NCBI RefSeq assembly: GCF_039555335.1
Contig: NC_092640.1
Coordinates: forward strand, 36,202,784-36,266,783
DNA length: 64,000 bases
Direction: 5' to 3'
From: Amphiura filiformis
Taxonomy: Eukaryota; Echinodermata; Ophiuroidea; Amphilepidida; Amphiuridae
Shown: in pieces, positions 11,012 through 22,533 of the stretch
Numbering within the stretch: position 1 is the stretch's first letter
Layout of the letters: every line of letters starts with the position of its first letter
Translations under genes and position numbers: made by a program
Notes under the pieces: generated by a model
The model's input: only the letters and a program-made list of their open reading frames with translations
The model's database searches: none
What the model was told of the DNA's origin: nothing

Positions 11012-14000
11012 GTAAGGTATTCAGCTTGTGCATTAATTATACCGTTCGATTGTAATTGTCATGTTAAAGTGCAGTGAATGACATGAGTCCATAGTGTGTT
11101 ATCATGTTAGCATTATTCAGGCTACCTTTGAAATAATTTGTTTGGTATTTTATTAGGTGCAAATTATTACAATAACATAATAATGTTGTATTTTATTACT
11201 ATATATGATTACTTTTTGTTTTGAAGTATACAGGACTAGTAGAAAGCAAAGTTCTAGTTGAGTATTAGACTACTCCGTAGTCCACTTGCCCATTGCGCAT
11301 ACTGTTTTGTATTAATAATTAATGTGTGTACAATTGATAGATTTTCACATCTGATCTTTTTACTAGTATTTTGATGTAATAAACATGATAATAATTTCAA
11401 GTTCAACTGACTGAGCGCGTTCATGATGATTAATAACCTTTTCTTTTCAAAAATCGACTATGGCATAGTCTAGTTGAGTATGAGAAAAAGTATGGTGAGT
11501 ACTCCAATAATTTAAAAGTGAGGGGTATATGGCTGTCAAAAGAACATTTAAAAGTCGAAGTTACCTGATATCATTTTCAAAGTCAGGATGGGCCGGATTG
11601 AGAGACAATCTTATACAATTGCTTTTTTAATTGACATTCCAACATGTTTTCACAATTATTACTGTTCTTTCACAGGCCAGGAAACTCTAATAACAATAAC
11701 AATCCAATGAGCGCAGAAGATACAGAATGTGAAGGTACTTGCAAATTGAATCTAGTTTAGCTAAACAGTGCATTGTGGGTAAATTTTTAGCCTTTGTTCT
11801 TGACAGTCTTCATATTTATAATGCATAATCACCATGTGTTTCAGACTGGGTCATTACTAGAAAACAATTAACAACAATTATCGCGAGAATTTGCGGCATT
11901 TTATTTTTACCAAAATTGGCATGAGGAAAGGTAAACACATAAATCCTGAGTGCGCATACATCAAAATATTGGTGATATATTTGTTCCCCTTTTATCGAAG
12001 TGAGTCGATAAGGACACGAATTGATTGAAAGACAATCATGTCTGATGAAGTTGACTAGTCATGTTCAGGACCAAGATTGATTAATTGTAAATTGGCAACG
12101 CAAGGAATATTTTGAGAAGCATTAAATTAATTTATCTATGTATAAAATCCACTTTGCAGGATATAGGTTTAAAGAGAAGCTCACTGATTATGGCAGGAAA
12201 GGGATACGACTCATGCGCATGAGACAGGAAGGGGATGTGTACTACATTAAGGAGTTCGTAGTAGACGTCAAAATCAAGCTGGCAACCCACGATGAATACA
12301 AGTATGGCAACAATTCCATGGTATTTCCTACTGATACTATCCAAAACAGAATCAACGCTTTGGCGAAGGAAAACGAGGTAACTTTTATATTTTTTATAAT
12401 ATTAAAACAGAATACTTATATGTATTGCAAGGAAGTCCAAAGTCAATTTAAGGCAATAACGTTATGACATGCAACATTTTGTGATGGGTATAATTATTTG
12501 TGGGGAAGCACATTTCGGCACAGAAATATGTCATTGCAAATTACTTATAATTGGAAATACAATTTATAGCACTGAGAAATAAATCATGTGGATAGTTTCC
12601 ATTTTGAGCATGCACAAACAAAATTCGGTACAAAATTTGACCTCACCTTGAAATATAATATATTAATTATATATAGCTATATTTTGGTTTTAACGATAAA
12701 GCTAAACCATTCGTTTGTTAGTGCCACATGTACATGGCAATAATTGTTAGTTACACCAGTCAAGCGTGTGACACCAGATTTGTCAGCCATTTAGGCATAA
12801 TCATGATAATTGCAAATATTACTAGTAAATGTAATTTATCATTGCAATATCTGAAAATTACACACACAAAAAAAAATCACAATTTAATTTTTAAAGAAAA
12901 AGTTTGGTTTTTCAAAATTGTTTTTAGTTTTGCAATGAAGTATAATGTAGTTATGTGTGAAATATCATTCCAATATCCAATTTACATTTTTTTGGGCAAC
13001 AAGGCTAAACTTTTGATATGAGAATATTAATAAATGACACTTCTTTAACCATAGCTATTGATATGTGTGCTCAAGCAAATCAAATTAAATTGTAATGAAA
13101 CGTTTTTCACTGAAGTTGCCTTTAATAATTGAGTTTAACGAGCCTTTGATGAATTAGCTATGAAATATGAAATATTTTTTTAATTATTTTTTGCATCTTG
13201 TTTCTATTTTATAAAACCATATTTTTGCTTCAACCGTTGGGCTGTTCTATTTCGTTGCCCTCTCCCTTTTAGGTGATTGAACATCGTATGATGTTAAGGT
13301 TTATTGGTTGCTCATTGTATGCTTTATGTATTGACATTCTAGACATTTCTTATTAAGGCTTCTGTAGTCATAAGCTCATGGGGGTGGGCAGGAATATATT
13401 GAGGGATCTGTTTTTATACAAAATTAAGAGGGTCGTAATTTTTTACACTAAAAATAGAGCGGTTATAAAATCACTAATATATAATGCCCAATTATCTTTT
13501 TGTTCTTAACACTTACGATCAAATTTTCAAGCCTTCGCACCCTTTCTTTACTCTTACAATCAAAGTTTGTGCACACTCCGCGCCCTAGTTCCAACAATGA
13601 TTTATCTTTCTTGATTCTGTGTTGGGTAAATGGGGCCATAAAAATGTTTAACCTGATATGAGAAGAATTAAAAAAAATAACACTTCTTTAAGTGTAGACT
13701 AGGTATTGTCGGTCGAAGCAGCAAAAATTAAAATCGATTTTCATTATCTAAATCAATATATTATTGAAAAATAACACTTTCATGTTTTGCAAAAGTTCAT
13801 TCTACAAATCATATACTTTGAAAACCAGCTTGATTTATTGTTGTGAATGCGTTATATACATGTTTTCAAAAGTGTTGTTGTTTCAGACCTCTTTACAACA
13901 TACCTTAAGAACAAAGAATATGCGATATTTGAATTTTCCTACACATTCGCTATGAAATTTTTGACAAAGCTCACTACCATTAGCAAGATAATGTGAACTC

Positions 14001-17000
14001 CCAATCGCAACAGTTTAACACTATATCGGAGAGCATACCATTGTTATCTTCTCAGCTGAACATCGCCGTATCAATCTTTATACAAAGAAAGTCCCTGTTT
14101 GTTGCACATAACAATAAACTTGCAGAGTGACATTATTGTGATATATGTGATTAAATTTTCCGTTTCTCATAGAATTAGAGATTCCAAGCAGATTCCATAA
14201 CTACTCAGACCTCCACCTCCCCCCACCCGTGTCGCCCGGTGCGACGAGGGTGTTGACAATTAAGTCGCCGGTAGAAAGGGACGAGGTTGTCAAGCGTTAA
14301 GCCTGCAAGGCCACTAAGACTAGGTTGAATTTGTCTTGAAGAAATCCGGCTAGAGTTAAGACTCGGGCTTAGAGAGCGCGGGCTAGGCTTAGTAGCCTCA
14401 AGGCCACCTTAAGACTAAGGCTTACTAAGACTCCTGTCGGGAAACTCGCCCATAGAGTCCAACTTGATCAGGTGACATCACACTTGATGCCGTCACCGAA
14501 GTCACCGAAGTTTCCTGCGGAATCCTGCCCTCAGTGCCGCTGGTTTTGATCAGGTTGTCCCACGCAGGATCTAGTTCCAATCCTGTGTCTTGGGACACAG
14601 GACTGGAGCAGATTGACAGACATAAATAGATATTATTTGTATTTCTAAACAAAATTGTTAAGAAACCTCTTTTTTTTTTGTCATCCATTATTTGTTGTGT
14701 CTGCAGATAGAAACAGCTGAACAGTTTGCCCTGGATATCTGCCAAAACCATCTAGATGAATATGAACAAGTCATCAATTGTGTGGTGTACATAGAAGAAG
14801 TACCATGGCGAAGAATGGACAATCTTGGTTCTGAACATAACCATGCATTTCTTAGCAGCCCAGAAGCTATTAGGTTCGCAGAAGTTGAACACGACAGAGA
14901 TGGTAAGGAATAGTAATTGTATTGAGTGCCACAACTATGCTACAAGTTTACATCTGTGAAAATCATTGGTATTTTATTTTATGAGGGTATGCTTTTTTGA
15001 TGAATTGTCTCATATAAGGAGGATGACCTGCTTGACAGCCTTATTCTCACAAGGTACTTCTAGTACAAAAATAGGCACGTATAAACGACAGATAGTGTTA
15101 ATCTTAGGCGCAACACATGCGCAACATGCAAAAAATAGCTGGCATTAAGTCGCTGTGAACAGTGAATCAAGGGCAAGGGGTGTCTCGATGGCTGGAATGG
15201 CTGAGTTATGGATGGTCAGTGATCTTAATATTATAAGAGTAGGCTACGACGACTTTCTACAGACACAAAGTTTTGAGTTAAATCGTTCATGAAGATATTT
15301 CGACATTTCGACGAGTCGAGAAAAAATGAATCTTTATAACCATTTTTTACGTTATAGAAACCCTAAAGATTTATGCAGGTCTGAAAGACATGCGAATTAT
15401 AAAGACGACACAGTTTCAATTCTTGGGATTTTTATGGACGACTACACCTCACTCCCAGAATCCGATAAATGGCTGCTGTCAACTGAAGTTTGGCTGAAAT
15501 GGCTTTACAGCGAGAACACTGATTTTGATAAAACTTGGTAAGGACAGTGTATATCCTGGCCTTTTCTTAATAACTTTGTTTGGCGTATTTTGATACCTCA
15601 TTCGGCACGAATGATTTACCCCCCCCCCCCAATTTACATCAATTTGAACGACATTAGGTAGGGTTTCAAAATAGACCAATTCCCTTAGAGCGTGAAAGAT
15701 TAACGCTAATTAGCTACGGTGTGCATAGCTGTGTGTTATGAGGGAAAAAGTCTATTCATGCTCGCCATTTCATTCAGATTGTTATAAAATGGGGAAATAA
15801 AATCGCCTCGTCTTGAATGAGGAACCAAATACGCAGAACAAAATTCTCCGTCTGTCGACTACTTTATTTGGTAATTTAAATTTAGTGTTAATTAAAGTTG
15901 CCTTTGTTTTATGTATTGAAGTAGTTTGTGTGCGCAGCATACATATAGTTCGACAATTCGCGATAAATCAACAAGGATAAGAACAAAGCACCGAGCAAAC
16001 AAGCGGTCATTTCAAATATTGAGTTTAATCTTGGTTTTGGTCATGTGGTTTGCTATTATCCTGCCTAATAAACCGCAGAATATCAGGTTTGAAGATATCT
16101 TGATCAAAGTATACAAAGGAAAAATAACCAGCCAATATTTAAACTATTCTCCAAACTTCTAGCAAATATATTTCTCTAACATGACCTAAAATTACAGCTA
16201 GGTTAGATGTTCAGAAGGGGTCGCACTTTCGTAGAATATGAGTGAGGGCAAAGCATAGCTAGCTCATAGCTAGCCAACTCCCAGTGTTAATTGAATGGAA
16301 ATTTAAACAAAAATATAAAAATATATTTATAATGGACCGTTCCGTTCTGAAAAAAAAAAAAAAAAAACGGTACAAGCTACATTTACACTATTCTATGAAA
16401 TTCTAGAAAATACAGTTTTGTAACATGTCCTAAATTTTTAGCTAATTTAGGTGTTTGGAGAGGGTCGCACTTTGGTGTTTTAGGAAGGATATGTAAACGA
16501 CAAATAACACCAAAAATATGAAGAAATTATTTCCAAACTGTGTTAAGTCAACAATCATTATGTTGCCCATTTTCAAGAATGCTGGTTAACAAAAAGCAGG
16601 CCATTGTCTCATTTCGTGAACAAAAAGCAGGCCATTGTCTCATTTCGTGAACAAAGGTGCACATACCATTGTTTCCTTCCGTTTCCTTTATAATCGGTTA
16701 CCCAACTGAAGCTATAATACCAGCTTTATTGCGATATCGCACGTGTAAAACAGACACATGTGCACAACCAGAGAAGATCCGATTTAATCAGTTGAGCTGT
16801 TTCAATGAGTGTTATCTTGGTTTAATAGCTTTTAATGGGGTTTAAGTCCTGCAAAGGTCGAGATGAATTCTACTGTAGACATGACTGCATCATGATAGAC
16901 ATTTGAAGCCTACTTGAGTGTCTATTCATATACATATCGCATACACGGGGTTGATTGAAGATTGAAGTTATTATATTACAATATACAATATAAAGTCTGC

Positions 17001-18164
17001 ACAAAAGTAACTCAGCTGTTATAAATACGCCTATAGATTCAGAACTAATAATTGTTTTCACAATATTTCAACATAAAGAAGGGTGATTTTTACGCGCATT
17101 TTGATATCCCATTTGTCCAATTTCGTTCAATATTGACAATACAGCAGTGTTTTGAAGAAAAATACCCCAATTTAAAAGTTGCAGTTATTTGTATTGATTT
17201 GAAGTAAGCGCGAAGATAATGGCGGGCTTTACGTGTTTACAGTGCTGGCATTATAACCATTGATCGCTGTAAACTGCAACTTTTAAATTCGGGTATTTTT
17301 CTGTAAAAGCACTACTGTGTTGTTAATATTGAACGACATTTGACGAATGGGGTATCAAAATGCGCGTAAATAAATCATGCTTCTCTCTATGCTGAAATAG
17401 TGTGAAAACAATTATTAGTTCTGAATCTACAGGCGTATTTATAACAGCTGAGTTACTTTTGTGCAGACTTTAGTTGACTTTTATACAAGATATTTGGACA
17501 AGTCTGGACAATGTTGCTTTGATTTTGGATGTCTGTGTATTCCTAGTCAAAATACCTCTAAGATAATCCCCCTGAATGGCTACCTGGACAAAAACTACGT
17601 ATCTCTGAACGTTTACTGTGTCTATTGGTACTAAGTCGAGTACATTTGGTAGCTCAATTTGTTTACACAATAAGAAAAAACTACGCCGGCCCATTATTAT
17701 GTAGGCAACCAAAGGGCAACGAGTAGACATAGATGTTGTTAGGGTTTCTTGTTGCTGTTGTACAGGGAATGATGAAAATATAACTCTAACGGTGTTTAGT
17801 GGACCACGGAAACTGGCGAAGTCATTAACTCAATACATCAAGCTGGTTATAAAATCGTAGGAAATATTAAATAACATACCGGAGGTAAGACCAAATAATT
17901 AAATCATTGGAATAATTTTCTTCTTCTACGTCGTCCCTATTTTCATGTCATTAAATTCCCTTTCTCTACCAAGTCATAAATTAAAAAAAAAAAAAAAAAA
18001 TAGAAAACGATGCTGAACATAAATAACATGTTTATTCCATTGCTATCAATTACAGATTCAGGAAGCATCCGGCAAATTCCCCTTTACCCGTATTTCTGAC
18101 TAACCTTGCGAAAAGTAGGATGGAAAACAGCTTTGAGGTTTTGGTGAACAACTTCTATATATAA
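10924..18164 (+). CDS. Urate oxidase-like gene with signal-peptide exon (exon span)
   Basis: Seven exons (10924-11011, 11681-11734, 12160-12377, 14707-14902, 15379-15537, 17766-17856, 18056-18164) give about 300 residues, the usual uricase length. Family landmarks in order are DYGRKG, IKEF, FPTDTIQN, the Y-I-E-E-V-P-W segment, LKDMRIIKTTQ, TSLPES, FSGP and a final LPVF. Uricase oxidises urate with O2 and is normally peroxisomal. Here exon 1 encodes a signal peptide and the protein ends NNFYI without an SRL-like signal. Compared by eye with known uricases, the catalytic Lys is Arg, the urate-binding Arg is Trp, the LPN-x-H motif is LPVFL, and the Gln is probably Thr. The Thr of PTDT remains. 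Exon 5 is frame-disrupted. Family membership is firm. Secretion, loss of activity and gene-versus-pseudogene status are inference. Confidence 0.8.
11681..11734 (+). CDS. Uricase-like exon 2: Asn-rich linker and alternative start
   Basis: A 54-nt exon, phase 1 to phase 1, reading NSNNNNNPMSAEDTECE and ending at GAAG|GTACTT. The frame requires the second of two AGs (CACAGGCCAG|GAAAC). The first AG, which has the better pyrimidine tract, would put a stop in frame, so the boundary is uncertain. The internal ATG (11708) could give a conventional uricase start, M-S-A-E-D, without a signal peptide. Confidence 0.5.
12160..12377 (+). CDS. Uricase-like exon 3: first T-fold half
   Basis: Bounded by TTTGCAG and GAG|GTAACT, phase 1 to phase 0, 72 open codons. 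Recognisable uricase N-terminal segments are DYGRKGIRLMRM, YYIKEFVVDVKIKL, EYKYGNNS and FPTDTIQN. The Thr of PTDT corresponds to the catalytic Thr. The Lys expected right after Y-G is Arg, although another Lys follows it. Confidence 0.85.
14215..14610. other. GC-rich block inside intron 3
   Basis: About 400 bp markedly richer in G+C than its surroundings, ending roughly 100 bp before exon 4. It holds short repeats (GTCACCGAA twice, several GGCTTA and TAAGACT) and a hairpin, CCTGTGTC-TTGG-GACACAGG, near 14582. Its origin is unknown. It could be an insertion or an unrecognised exon on either strand. Confidence 0.5.
14707..14902 (+). CDS. Uricase-like exon 4
   Basis: Bounded by TGTCTGCAG and GATG|GTAAGG, phase 0 to phase 1, 65 open codons. 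The segments VVYIEEVPWRRM, HNHAFLSSPE and FAEVEHDRDG are close to the conserved uricase core (Y-V-E-E-I-P-W-K-R, HAF, EVE). The splice phases agree with exons 3 and 5, and the frame has no lesion. Confidence 0.9.
15379..15537 (+). CDS. Uricase-like exon 5, frame-disrupted
   Basis: Acceptor TTTATGCAG, donor TTG|GTAAGG. It starts in phase with exon 4 as GLKDMRIIKTTQFQFLGF, then the homologous reading continues one frame over as MDDYTSLPESDKW and onward to FDKTW. One missing T in the T-run near 15430 explains the shift. At the 3' end the homologous frame is also out of phase with exon 6, as if two bases were missing at the junction. Frame 1 alone meets a TGA. The Arg expected in the R-I-L-S-T segment is Trp (KWLLST). 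Either assembly error or pseudogene lesions. Confidence 0.75.
16125..16900 (+). repeat. Dispersed repeat shared with 59160-59645
   Basis: From about 16370 the sequence runs parallel to 59180-59645, including TAAATTTTTAGCTAATTTAG, GTCTCATTTCGT, ACCAGAGAAGATC and TGTAGACATGACTGCATCAT. The segment at 16125-16230 is a diverged extra copy of its start. A 31-bp exact tandem duplication (AACAAAAAGCAGGCCATTG and onward) begins at 16588. It lies in intron 5 of the uricase-like gene. Confidence 0.8.
16991..17472. mobile_element. Foldback element in uricase-like intron 5
   Basis: Arms of about 200 bp (16991-17193 and 17270-17472) are reverse complements with scattered differences. The outer ends are TAAAGTCTGCACAAAAGTAA and TTACTTTTGTGCAGACTTTA. 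The centre is about 75 bp. No coding capacity and no clear target duplication. A related fragment may lie at 15579-15700. Confidence 0.8.
17766..17856 (+). CDS. Uricase-like exon 6
   Basis: Acceptor GTTGTACAG. It reads NDENITLTVFSGP then KSLTQYIKLVIK, matching the uricase stretch between F-A-G-P and the S-V-Q helix. The Gln of S-V-Q aligns best with Thr here. The donor (ATC|GTAGGA) is weak, but the phase fits exon 7. Without that donor the frame ends two bases later at TAG. Confidence 0.65.
18056..18164 (+). CDS. Uricase-like exon 7: C-terminus
   Basis: Acceptor ATCAATTACAG. Open from the junction with exon 6 to TAA at 18162-18164. It reads PLPVFLTNLAKSRM and FEVLVNNFYI, aligning with the uricase segment from S-L-P-N-x-H-Y-F to D-N-P-Y-G. 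The Asn and His of the active-site motif are Val and Leu. The chain stops before the C-terminal tail where a peroxisomal SRL would sit. A possible AATAAA lies at 18739. Confidence 0.65.
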
Positions 18165-18784
18165 TATCTTACCAATCACTTTTAAAGGTTACAGTTTCCC
18201 GATCAAGAGATTGTGAGCTTGAAAAAGAAGTATCATGTTGCCTTTAATCGTAGTTGGGCAGGAAAAACCTCCTTTGTGTCATTGGCCCATGAACATTCTT
18301 AAAAATATTTCCTATATAACCTTTTGGCAGATTTGATTTAAACATGTTCAAGGGCCTGAAGTCAACTTCAATAAGATATATGATTTACTTTTGTTTATTT
18401 TGTATCCACTTTATAGGTATTTGCTCCATCAGACTCGCCCCATGGATATGCTCGTGCTGCTTTACAACGGAATTGATAGCCACTAATCAACCACAATTAC
18501 CGCAGCTGGATTTGTTATTTGTCATTGCCCTCATAAACTGTATTAATAATCAGTGTCTATTTGACATTAGAGTACAGTCTCAACCAAAATGAACATCAAT
18601 TCATTAAAACATTAGATTAATTGATTCGTTCTACTCGTTGAGTCAAATTACAAATGAATTGATACAGTTGATAACTAATATAAAATCCAATTAAGATACC
18701 ACTAAATATAACTTTTAAAGACATTACACAACAATGAAAATAAAATATAAACAGCTAGTGCTATGTGCTTCTCTAATTATTTAA

Positions 18785-19452
18785 GGGATCTAAAATGAGC
18801 GTTTATTGTGTTTCGACAGTATTTTTGTGTGGGACATGAGAGCACCTCAAGACCTATCGAATTGCATTCTGAATACGAAGCATGTCTTTCTGATATCAAA
18901 TAATTTTCATTTTTGAAAATTACAATATAATACAAATTTTATGACAAATTATAAAATTTGATATTTTTCAAATTTTTTTTTATATAATCGTTTTCGCAGT
19001 AAATTATATAAATCTAATGATATATTCTTAAAATTAGTATGTAGCAGGAAGGAAAAAGCCGACAGTCAATTGAAAATTTTGACCTTTCATATTGAAGATA
19101 TGGATTTTTCCCAAAATGACCTAATTTTTTTTGTGTGTTTTGGGAAAAAAATCCATATCTTCAATACGAAAGGTCAAAATTTTCAATTGATCGTCGGATT
19201 TTCATCCCACCTACATACACTTTAAGTATAAATCATCAGATTTATAAAAGTTTACTTCAAGTACCTATTAAATATCAAAAATATCCATTTTAATGATTTG
19301 CCATAAAATGTATTAAATTGCGAATTTCAAAAAATCAAAATTATTTGATATCAGAATGACATTCTTCGTATTCAGAATGCAATTCGATATGTCTGATGTG
19401 CTCTAATGTCCCCAAAATAAATGCTGTCCAAAACGTTCATACCCCAGCCCTA
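18785..19452. mobile_element. Foldback element, family 1, copy 2
   Basis: Full-length relative of 8281-8937 with the same long palindrome and central AATTGAAAATTTTGACC arms. It lies between the uricase-like gene and lectin copy A, with no coding capacity. Confidence 0.85.
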
Positions 19453-19746
19453 TAAGCCCTTACAAATAATAGCCCCACTACCTAGCGAATGCAGTGCATA
19501 TGATAAATATTTCTAGGCAAAAAAACTCATAGTAAAAATGACAAAAAAAGCCCTCCAATATCATGCCAAATTTTTGAAAATTATGTCATCCGTTAATGCT
19601 TTGATTTTACGTCAAGAGAAGCGTATTCAAATTAAAAAACAAAACACACACACAAAAAAAATACTTAACTACGAAATTTCGTGAAACATCCGCGATAAGT
19701 CTATCCGAAAAAAAAAATGTTCGGTAATTTCATTGTGTGGCAAAAT

Positions 19747-19971
19747 TTAAGTATGTTTTGAATTGCAAAGGCACTGGTTTTTACAAACAAATATCATTTC
19801 TGCAGTACAGGGGTTGTCATTCCAGCTGACTGAATTCCAAAAATGGACGCAATCTTCAATACCACCAGCATTGTCTGGCTGGCCAGACAGCCAGTGTACG
19901 TAGTTTACTTAGGTGTCATCACTCCAATTGTATGTACCTTCAGTGGCCTGGTCACTCAATCCTATCCACGT
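19747..19971 (-). pseudogene. Lectin copy A: C-type lectin C-terminal exon with nonsense codon
   Basis: After TTTGAAG|ACG it reads T-W-I-G-L-S-D-Q-A-T-E-G-T-Y-N-W-S-D-D-T, a stop (TAA, 19909-19911), then VNYVHW and GQPDNAGGIEDC, SVSWNDNPC and FVCKN, ending with a few extra residues and TAA at 19747. QPD plus WND is the galactose-type calcium and sugar site of C-type lectins. At the stop, copy B has CAA (Gln), so a single base change explains it. It joins in phase 0 to the exon at 20957-21123. Confidence 0.8.
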
Positions 19972-20956
19972 CTTCAAAAATAAAGTGCAAATTAAATACA
20001 GTTACCATCACACATTGGGATTCAGCAACCCAAAAGGCTCTAAAACAGGTTAAACCGTATTCAAAAGAGTGTCAAGTGTGCGGAGTGCGAATGGAATCAG
20101 CTATAGGTAACATTTTCAATTTGAGGGAAAGTGGTCAAAGTGTCATTTTAAAGTCACACTACCAGGTACAGGGATAAAATAGTTTCTTGTTGAAAACAGA
20201 TCCGAAGTATTCCTCTGCTCATAAGGATTTAGAAAAAAAATGTAATATAACATCGCAAAATTGTTTATGATTGTTTTGTTTTTTAATTTGAACTTGACCA
20301 CTGCTCACTCTCCCCATTATCAATATCATCTATAGCTGATTCGAACTCAGCGCCTTCGAAATGGCCTAAGACACCGCTCAGATCTTCTTTGTGTATTTTG
20401 GGTACGGTTCTCTAAAATACGGGACCCTACAAAAGGGTCGCAGCAAAACATTTTCGAGAACATCTTAAATATAATTGATTCGGATTATATTTAAAGTATT
20501 CATGGACTGGCTTGCTGAAAATAAATGGGACTAATGTAGAGAAGGATTGAAGCCTTTACCTATATCATATTTATATCAGAAATAACTTGTTTAAATTATT
20601 TTGCTGTAACCGAAAAGGGTACATTTACCATCTGGGTTATCATGCAATTCTAATATTTTTCAATAATTATTTCATCGGAATTTTTTGTTAAGTTGGTTGG
20701 TTACATATCATTATTGTCCCACCCTGTATGATACACGAAGGAATAGTTATTTATCTATATCTTCACCATGGCTGAAGTTAGCATTCTTACAAACATGATT
20801 ACTTGAAAAAGTCTACAGAAATACAATTTAAAGATAATTATTGTTTATCGATATGAAATGTTGCCTTGTGATGGACAAACATTCTATCGCTTAATATTTT
20901 CCTAATTATTGCTATGTGATCCGTTTTAATCCCTTAAAATGCAGACTGTGACTTAC

Positions 20957-21123
20957 ATCAACAGATCCACTAAGCCCGCTGACAAAGTTGTTTTCCTCTG
21001 AGGAATGAATGCTCACAAGATGAGCTCCATACTGACTGTTGCAATATATTTCAGCATCAGACCATGCTTTAGAGATTGCAACATAATTGTAACACTTTCC
21101 TTGCCATTCATGAGAACAAACAC
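20957..21123 (-). CDS. Lectin copy A: C-type lectin N-terminal exon
   Basis: Bounded by CATTGTAG and GAT|GTAAGT, phase 1 to phase 0, 55 codons open. It reads RVCSHEWQGKCYNYVAISK, then WSDAEIYCNSQYGAHLVSIH, the typical first half of a lectin domain with paired cysteines and the W-x-x-A...C...G-A-x-L-V-S-I core. It is close to the paralog at 44749-44915. Confidence 0.85.
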
Positions 21124-22052
21124 CTACAATGAGATCAAAAATAGTTGTGATAATGAAATGTATTGTACAGATGCGACAAATCTGATTTGATTTGCAGTAC
21201 ATCAACAAATGTGTTTAAAAACACAACGTGAATGGTAAAAACACATATAAAACAGTAAATAAACAAGCAACATTTATAGACATAATAGCTCATTTAAGTG
21301 CGAATAGTTTATAGGTTCAAGCCCATATATACATTTAGTGGTTCAAAAGGAATTCAAACATTTTGAAAATGTTAACCAGCTTTACCCCTTCGACACTCAA
21401 GGCTTTATTTGGTATGATAAAATATGTTACTTTTTTATGCGTATTTCTCCTGAAAAAAAAAGAGTAATTGTGTTCTTCCCCCGTTTGAAGCGAAATTTAT
21501 TTTCAAGGCAGCGGGCTGATGACGTAAGTAAATGAAGCGGACACTATATCATGCTCTCATTTACTTGTGTGATACAGTCACAATCACTTTGACAAGTTTG
21601 ACATTAGCAACAATGAATTGTACTATTATTTACCATAACAATGCTGCATAACAATATGCAGACTATTGTTCTCATTTGGGAAACAAAGCCTCACACGGTA
21701 TTTTACTATAGTGTGCTTTGTAATATTTCATCCAACTGTACATGTATATACATATTTATACAGTGAACCTCTTAGTAAAAAGCCTCAAATATATCCGCAC
21801 AGCACAACCCTTAAACCAAATTTAATAAAATTAATAAGGATTACCCCATAAATATTCATGAGCAAATCATGTCACTTTATTGGTCAATCACAAACGACAC
21901 GACCAATAACCGTGCGATAATGTTACCTATCTACATGACAACCTCATCCCTACACCTAATTTCGGATTTATTTATGGTGTAAATTTAGTCTTGTTACGAA
22001 CTGGCGCTCGAAACAAATATCTGTCCCCCTCACCACTTAAACTAAAACTTAC

Positions 22053-22166
22053 GCTGTTCACAGTTGATTCCTGTCCAGCCAGGAGAACATGTGCACCTGT
22101 ATTCGTTGACAAGATCATAACATGTTCCACCATTGAAACATGAAATACTAGCACATTCATTCACAT
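22053..22166 (-). CDS. Lectin copy A: calcium-binding EGF exon 1
   Basis: 114 nt, phase 1 at both ends (TTTCAG|AT, C|GTAAGT). It reads [20 protein letters not shown], then [18 protein letters not shown]: six cysteines and the D-x-N-E calcium-binding start of an EGF_CA domain. It lies upstream of the lectin exons in the transcript. Confidence 0.88.
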
Positions 22167-22533
22167 CTGAAATAAATGATTTATGCCAAAGGCATTCATA
22201 CAGATGGAGCTACACACAACACCGGCAATTTCATCTGAGGATCATGGGATTGTTGAGCACAAAATCAGGTTTGACCTATCAAAGATTGGTCCCAAGTCCT
22301 GAGAACTCAAAGCACACGAATCTACACAGCCAACTATTGCATAATGTGACGTTTTCCAAATCACATTCACAGATTGAATTAATAGGCGTGTATAACAGAT
22401 ACAAATTTCATATTTCATAATTTTCATATTGGTATTTTGAAATAAAAAAAAAAATGTGTTGTTTATGATGGGAATTTACTTTCATTTTGAACTTGTGCTC
22501 GAAAAAAATATACATGATTCACCTTAAACTTAC

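Noticed and set aside
10725-11033. Minus-strand frame over the uricase-like exon 1
   Set aside because: Shadow of the signal-peptide exon. It has no splice support or domain.
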